NCBI GenBank assembly: GCA_000434735.1
Contig: FR881255.1
Span: 1-8,175, forward strand
Length of the DNA: 8,175 nucleotides
Direction of reading: 5' to 3'
DNA from: Bacteroides sp. CAG:530
GTDB taxonomy: Bacteria; Bacteroidota; Bacteroidia; Bacteroidales; Bacteroidaceae
The notes under the pieces are model-generated. The model saw only the letters and a list, made by a program, of their open reading frames with translations, was not told the DNA's origin and did not search any database. How positions within the stretch are numbered: the first letter of the stretch is position 1; each line of letters opens with the position of its first letter. The translations under genes were made by a program, and so were the position numbers. Shown here one piece after another: positions 5,925 through 8,175 of the stretch.

Positions 5925-6032
5925 TTCTTCGCTGACTGATTAATAATTAATCATCAGCATTCATTTGAATGTTATGAAGCTGTGAGGCTTCATCAGTGAT
6001 ACAGACAGAAACCGCATTGCGGCTATGTCCTG
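5925..6032 (+). other. Structured 3' region of the small-ORF transcript
   Basis: Four hairpins follow the stop codon. The arms 5931-5944 and 5946-5958 form a 13-bp stem with one bulged C (5936). CATTCA (5958-5963) and TGAATG (5966-5971) form a palindrome. The arms 5974-5981 and 5986-5993 form an 8-bp stem (one U-G pair) capped by GUGA, again GNRA-like. CCGC (6012-6015) and GCGG (6019-6022) form a small hairpin. There is no ORF here, and the density of stems suggests a structured RNA. Confidence 0.5.
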
Positions 6033-6076
6033 AAAAAAGCAAGAGTGTACTTCAAGTAGTATACTCTTGCTTTTTT
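6033..6076. terminator. Strong bidirectional rho-independent terminator between convergent units
   Basis: The arms 6033-6050 and 6059-6076 pair over 18 bp with a single G-U wobble, around an 8-nt loop. The outer six pairs are A-T on both sides, so each strand has a T-tract right after a GC-containing stem. It ends the small-ORF transcript on the plus strand and the lactaldehyde reductase transcript on the minus strand, 22 bases after that gene's stop. A minor 6-bp inverted repeat (6084-6099) overlaps the end of that gene. Confidence 0.92.
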
Positions 6077-6098
6077 GCTTTTTAGAAACTACTGTTTC

Positions 6099-7253
6099 TT
6101 ATAACACTTTCTTATATAGTTCCTTAATAGTATCTTCGGTTACGTCGCGCGGATTGCCCGGAGTACAAACGTCGGCTATAGCCTGTGCTGCCAATGCCGG
6201 GATGTTTTCTTCTTTAATGCCGAGTTCAGACAAATGCTGTGGAATACCTACACGGATAGCTAAAGCTTTGACAGCGTCGCATGCGGCCTGTGCAGCTTGT
6301 TCGGGAGTCATTCCGGTAGTATCTACACCCATTGTGCGGGCTATTACTCCGTATTTCTCTATGCAGCATGGCATGTTGTACTCCATGATAGTGGGGAGAA
6401 GCAACGCGTTAGCCACACCGTGAGGAATGTCGAACAACGATCCCATAGGATGAGCCATACCGTGTACCAAGCCCAAACCTACATTAGAGAATGCCTGAGC
6501 GGCAATGTATTGTGCCAGAGCCATACCTTCACGACCTACAGGATTGGTTGGTTCTTCTACAGCCAAAGGCAAGTTCTCGGCAATCATCTTGATGGCCTGA
6601 AGTTCGTACATATCCGACATAACCCAAGCACCTTTAGTGATATAACCTTCTATGGCGTGAGTCAGCGCATCCATACCAGTGGCAGCTGTCAGTCCTTTAG
6701 GAAGTGAATACATCAGTTCGGGGTCGATGATGGCAACTGCCGGTATGTCATTAGGATCTACGCACACCATCTTCTTCTGATGTTCTTCGTCTATAATTAC
6801 ATAGTTTATAGTTACTTCGGCACCTGTACCAGCGGTAGTAGGCAGTGCGATGATAGGAATAGACTTATGTTTTGTAGGAGCGCATCCTTCAAGCGAAACC
6901 ACGTCAGCGAATTCTGGGTTGGCTGTTACGATACCGATACCTTTTGCTGTATCCATTGATGAGCCGCCTCCGATGGCGATAATACAGTCGGCACCCGAAG
7001 CTTTGAACGCTTCTACACCTTGTTTCACGTTGGTTACTGTAGGGTTAGGTTTTATTTCGCTGTAGATTTCGTAAGGGAAACCAGCCTTGTCGAGCACTTC
7101 GGTTACCATTTGTGCAGTTCCTACTTTCAAAAGCCCTTTATCGGTTGTCACCAACGCTTTATGAAGGTTAAGGCGTGCCAATACTTCTGGCAATTCTTTT
7201 CTCGATCCGGCACCGAAGTATGATACTTCGTTTAAGATGAATCTGTTGATCAT
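6099..7253 (-). CDS. fucO: Iron-dependent alcohol dehydrogenase, probable lactaldehyde reductase / 1,2-propanediol oxidoreductase
   Basis: FucO interconverts L-lactaldehyde and L-1,2-propanediol with NAD(H), disposing of the lactaldehyde made from fucose or rhamnose under anaerobic conditions. The 384-residue product is the same size as E. coli FucO (about 382) and is very similar throughout. Examples are the start MINRFILNE, NPEFADVVSLEG (112-123), VCVDPNDIP (163-171) and DALTHAIEGYITKGAW (195-210). The nucleotide-binding GGGS is at 95-98. D195, H199, H264 and H278 correspond to the metal ligands of the E. coli enzyme. It is probably cytoplasmic. No TAnnTTTG lies in the 45 bases upstream, so it is likely transcribed with the small gene at 7299-7460. 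No other fucose or rhamnose gene is in the window. A related group III alcohol dehydrogenase with another substrate is possible but less likely. Confidence 0.9.
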   Translation of the reverse strand: MINRFILNEVSYFGAGSRKELPEVLARLNLHKALVTTDKGLLKVGTAQMVTEVLDKAGFPYEIYSEIKPNPTVTNVKQGVEAFKASGADCIIAIGGGSSMDTAKGIGIVTANPEFADVVSLEGCAPTKHKSIPIIALPTTAGTGAEVTINYVIIDEEHQKKMVCVDPNDIPAVAIIDPELMYSLPKGLTAATGMDALTHAIEGYITKGAWVMSDMYELQAIKMIAENLPLAVEEPTNPVGREGMALAQYIAAQAFSNVGLGLVHGMAHPMGSLFDIPHGVANALLLPTIMEYNMPCCIEKYGVIARTMGVDTTGMTPEQAAQAACDAVKALAIRVGIPQHLSELGIKEENIPALAAQAIADVCTPGNPRDVTEDTIKELYKKVL

Positions 7254-7298
7254 GTAGTTAAATTTAAAATTAAATAATGCGTTTATATTTGTTGTTAC

Positions 7299-7460
7299 CT
7301 ATTTGGTCTGCGTAACATCGTCGTTGTTGGAGTCAATGTTTGTAGTCGCTTCTTTCTTAGGGGCGACTTTCTTCTTGATTCCGTATTTCTTCTTTTTCTC
7401 CCATGCGGCTTTACGTATTTCGTAAATCTCTCTTTGTTTTTCCAGATAATTATCTGCCAT
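7299..7460 (-). CDS. 53-residue highly basic hypothetical protein upstream of fucO
   Basis: The ATG at 7458-7460 opens a frame ending in TAG (7299-7301). The product starts MADNYLEKQREIYEIRKAAW (1-20) and continues with a lysine-rich stretch (22-36: repeated KKK, then VAPKK). It ends with a polar, Asn/Asp-rich tail (41-53). The first 25 residues look like a charged helix, and the overall charge is strongly positive up to residue 36. No signal peptide or membrane segment is seen. A TAnnTTTG promoter lies about 36-43 bases upstream, and fucO follows after 45 bases with no promoter of its own, so it appears to be the first gene of a two-gene operon. No function is recognised. The lysine-rich centre suggests nucleic-acid or ribosome contact, which is inference only. 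Confidence 0.72.
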   Translation of the reverse strand: MADNYLEKQREIYEIRKAAWEKKKKYGIKKKVAPKKEATTNIDSNNDDVTQTK

Positions 7461-7495
7461 TGTCGTTTTTTAATTAATGTTTTAGTCGGTGTTCA

Positions 7496-7525
7496 CAAAG
7501 TTATGCCATTTTTCGATTCTTGAAA
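7496..7525 (-). promoter_or_regulatory. Promoter of the small gene / fucO operon
   Basis: The minus strand has an exact -7 element TAACTTTG (7496-7503). A -33-like TTTC (7522-7525) lies 18 nt upstream, an arrangement much like that of clpS. The predicted start is near 7490, with a leader of about 30 nt. Confidence 0.68.
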
Positions 7526-7566
7526 CATTTGAGGATAATTATTCTTTATTCTTGCCTAAAATGTTG

Positions 7567-7625
7567 TTTTATGATGAATTTATTTGTGTAAATAATGTTG
7601 TTGTGGAACATAATTCATCAAAAAA
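7567..7625. repeat. Inverted repeat in the divergent promoter region
   Basis: TGATGAATT (7572-7580) is perfectly inverted as AATTCATCA (7612-7620) across 31 bases. Four further T/A pairs extend it after one mismatch. A 6-bp hairpin (7580-7585 with 7590-7595) sits next to the left arm. It may be an operator, but the AT-rich background raises the odds of chance. Confidence 0.35.
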
Positions 7626-7734
7626 GTGGCTTATAAAACATAGGATTTCGGTTGTTTGGCTCTATTTATTACGTGATGATTGTCTTTATTTAAATTAATA
7701 TATGTACAGCAGTTTTTTTTGTTACAAATTTCTC

Positions 7735-7742
7735 TATATTTG
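7735..7742 (+). promoter_or_regulatory. Bacteroides-type -7 element for the Sel1-repeat gene
   Basis: TATATTTG fits TAnnTTTG exactly and ends 20 bases before the ATG, predicting a very short 5' UTR. At the expected -33 position there is only a T-run (7713-7720). Confidence 0.55.
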
Positions 7743-7762
7743 CATGGATAAAATTGAATACT

Positions 7763-8175
7763 ATGTTTACTCGTTTACGTCTATTTGTTCTGACTATTGT
7801 TTCCTTGGTATGTGTATATCCCTTTATAGGAAATGCTACCCCTTTAAAAATAACATCAAAAGAACGTGTTGAATATCAAAACCAAATAAGGCATTTTCTG
7901 CAGGAAACCTATTATACGACATTGTGTTTAGCCATAACTGAGCAGGATCTTCACAAAGATGTAGTAGAAGATTTGATGGCAGAAGATACTGTTAGATACC
8001 AACCTATTGCTAAAAACGATAGTATGTCAATGGCAGATGCAATTGAGCTTTATGGAAAAGGTAAATATAAAAAAGCAGTCATGATATTTACACAGTTTGC
8101 TACAGATGGGGATGCAACTGCTCAATATATTTTGGGTGGGTGTTACAAGAACGGTCTTGGTGTTTCTCAAGACTA
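7763..8175 (+). CDS. Secreted Sel1-repeat (TPR-like) protein, 3' end beyond the window
   Basis: The frame stays open from ATG at 7763 to the window edge, giving 137 residues. Residues 1-25 form a signal peptide: basic MFTRLRLR-like start (R4, R6), hydrophobic core 7-22 and likely cleavage after GNA (23-25). There is no lipobox cysteine, so periplasmic location is expected. Residues 26-90 have no recognised domain. From about residue 92 the pattern A-x(6)-GKYKKAV-x2-F, then GDATAQYILGGCY (116-128) and GLGV (131-134), matches a Sel1 repeat, a helical pair that usually occurs in tandem as a protein-binding scaffold. More repeats are expected outside the window. The gene has its own promoter and is divergent from the fucO unit; its partner is unknown. 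Confidence 0.85.
   Translation, partial: MFTRLRLFVLTIVSLVCVYPFIGNATPLKITSKERVEYQNQIRHFLQETYYTTLCLAITEQDLHKDVVEDLMAEDTVRYQPIAKNDSMSMADAIELYGKGKYKKAVMIFTQFATDGDATAQYILGGCYKNGLGVSQD

Larger units (their letters stand above)
7461..7762. other. AT-rich divergent promoter region
   Basis: About 300 bases separate the minus-strand small gene/fucO unit from the plus-strand Sel1-repeat gene. It carries one promoter for each direction (7496-7525 and 7735-7742) and a long-armed inverted repeat (7567-7625). No reading frame here looks like a real protein. Confidence 0.6.

Noticed and set aside
5925..6032. tRNA or rRNA fragment in the structured 3' region
   Set aside because: The hairpins do not form a cloverleaf, and no T-loop GTTC-type motif or CCA end is present.
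7489..7698. 69-codon plus-strand ORF in the divergent promoter region
   Set aside because: It overlaps the minus-strand promoter at 7496-7503, has no upstream promoter and shows the Phe/Leu/Asn/Tyr bias of translated AT-rich intergenic DNA.

Overview
The window reads as a chromosomal segment of a Bacteroidales bacterium, most likely Bacteroides or Phocaeicola. Three things support this. Copies of the Bacteroides -7 promoter element TAnnTTTG lie at sensible distances upstream of nearly every transcription unit. Most genes have no Shine-Dalgarno sequence. A 524-codon gene belongs to the AAA-ATPase-like/PD-(D/E)XK family (DUF1703), which is amplified in Bacteroides genomes. Almost all coding capacity is on the minus strand.

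Layout from left to right. Positions 1-41 hold the first 13 codons of a minus-strand gene, probably another AAA-type ATPase. Positions 42-486 have no confident gene. They carry a possible 51-codon ORF or remnant, a four-unit 22-bp tandem repeat (329-416), an inverted copy of that repeat which completes a rho-independent terminator (304-365), and a 12-bp palindrome. Positions 487-2061 are the DUF1703-type gene with its own promoter. Positions 2150-5378 are a tight minus-strand operon, clpS-clpA-aat. It encodes the N-recognin adaptor ClpS, the AAA+ unfoldase ClpA and the leucyl/phenylalanyl-tRNA-protein transferase Aat. Together these are the writer, reader and unfoldase of the bacterial N-degron pathway; only the ClpP peptidase is missing from the window.

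Positions 5379-6098 form a gene-poor region that looks functional. A plus-strand promoter (5653-5660), a structured leader, a 31-codon small ORF with a good Shine-Dalgarno (5829-5924), a run of strong hairpins and an 18-bp-stem bidirectional terminator (6033-6076) make a self-contained transcription unit of about 410 nt. This is the best candidate for something undescribed. The same terminator closes the opposing unit at 6099-7460, a 53-codon basic small gene followed by a FucO-like lactaldehyde/1,2-propanediol oxidoreductase. Positions 7461-7762 are an AT-rich divergent promoter region. A plus-strand gene for a secreted Sel1-repeat protein starts at 7763 and runs off the window.

No rRNA, tRNA, CRISPR array, insertion sequence or prophage gene was recognised. 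The main interest lies in the small ORFs and structured intergenic elements rather than the large genes.
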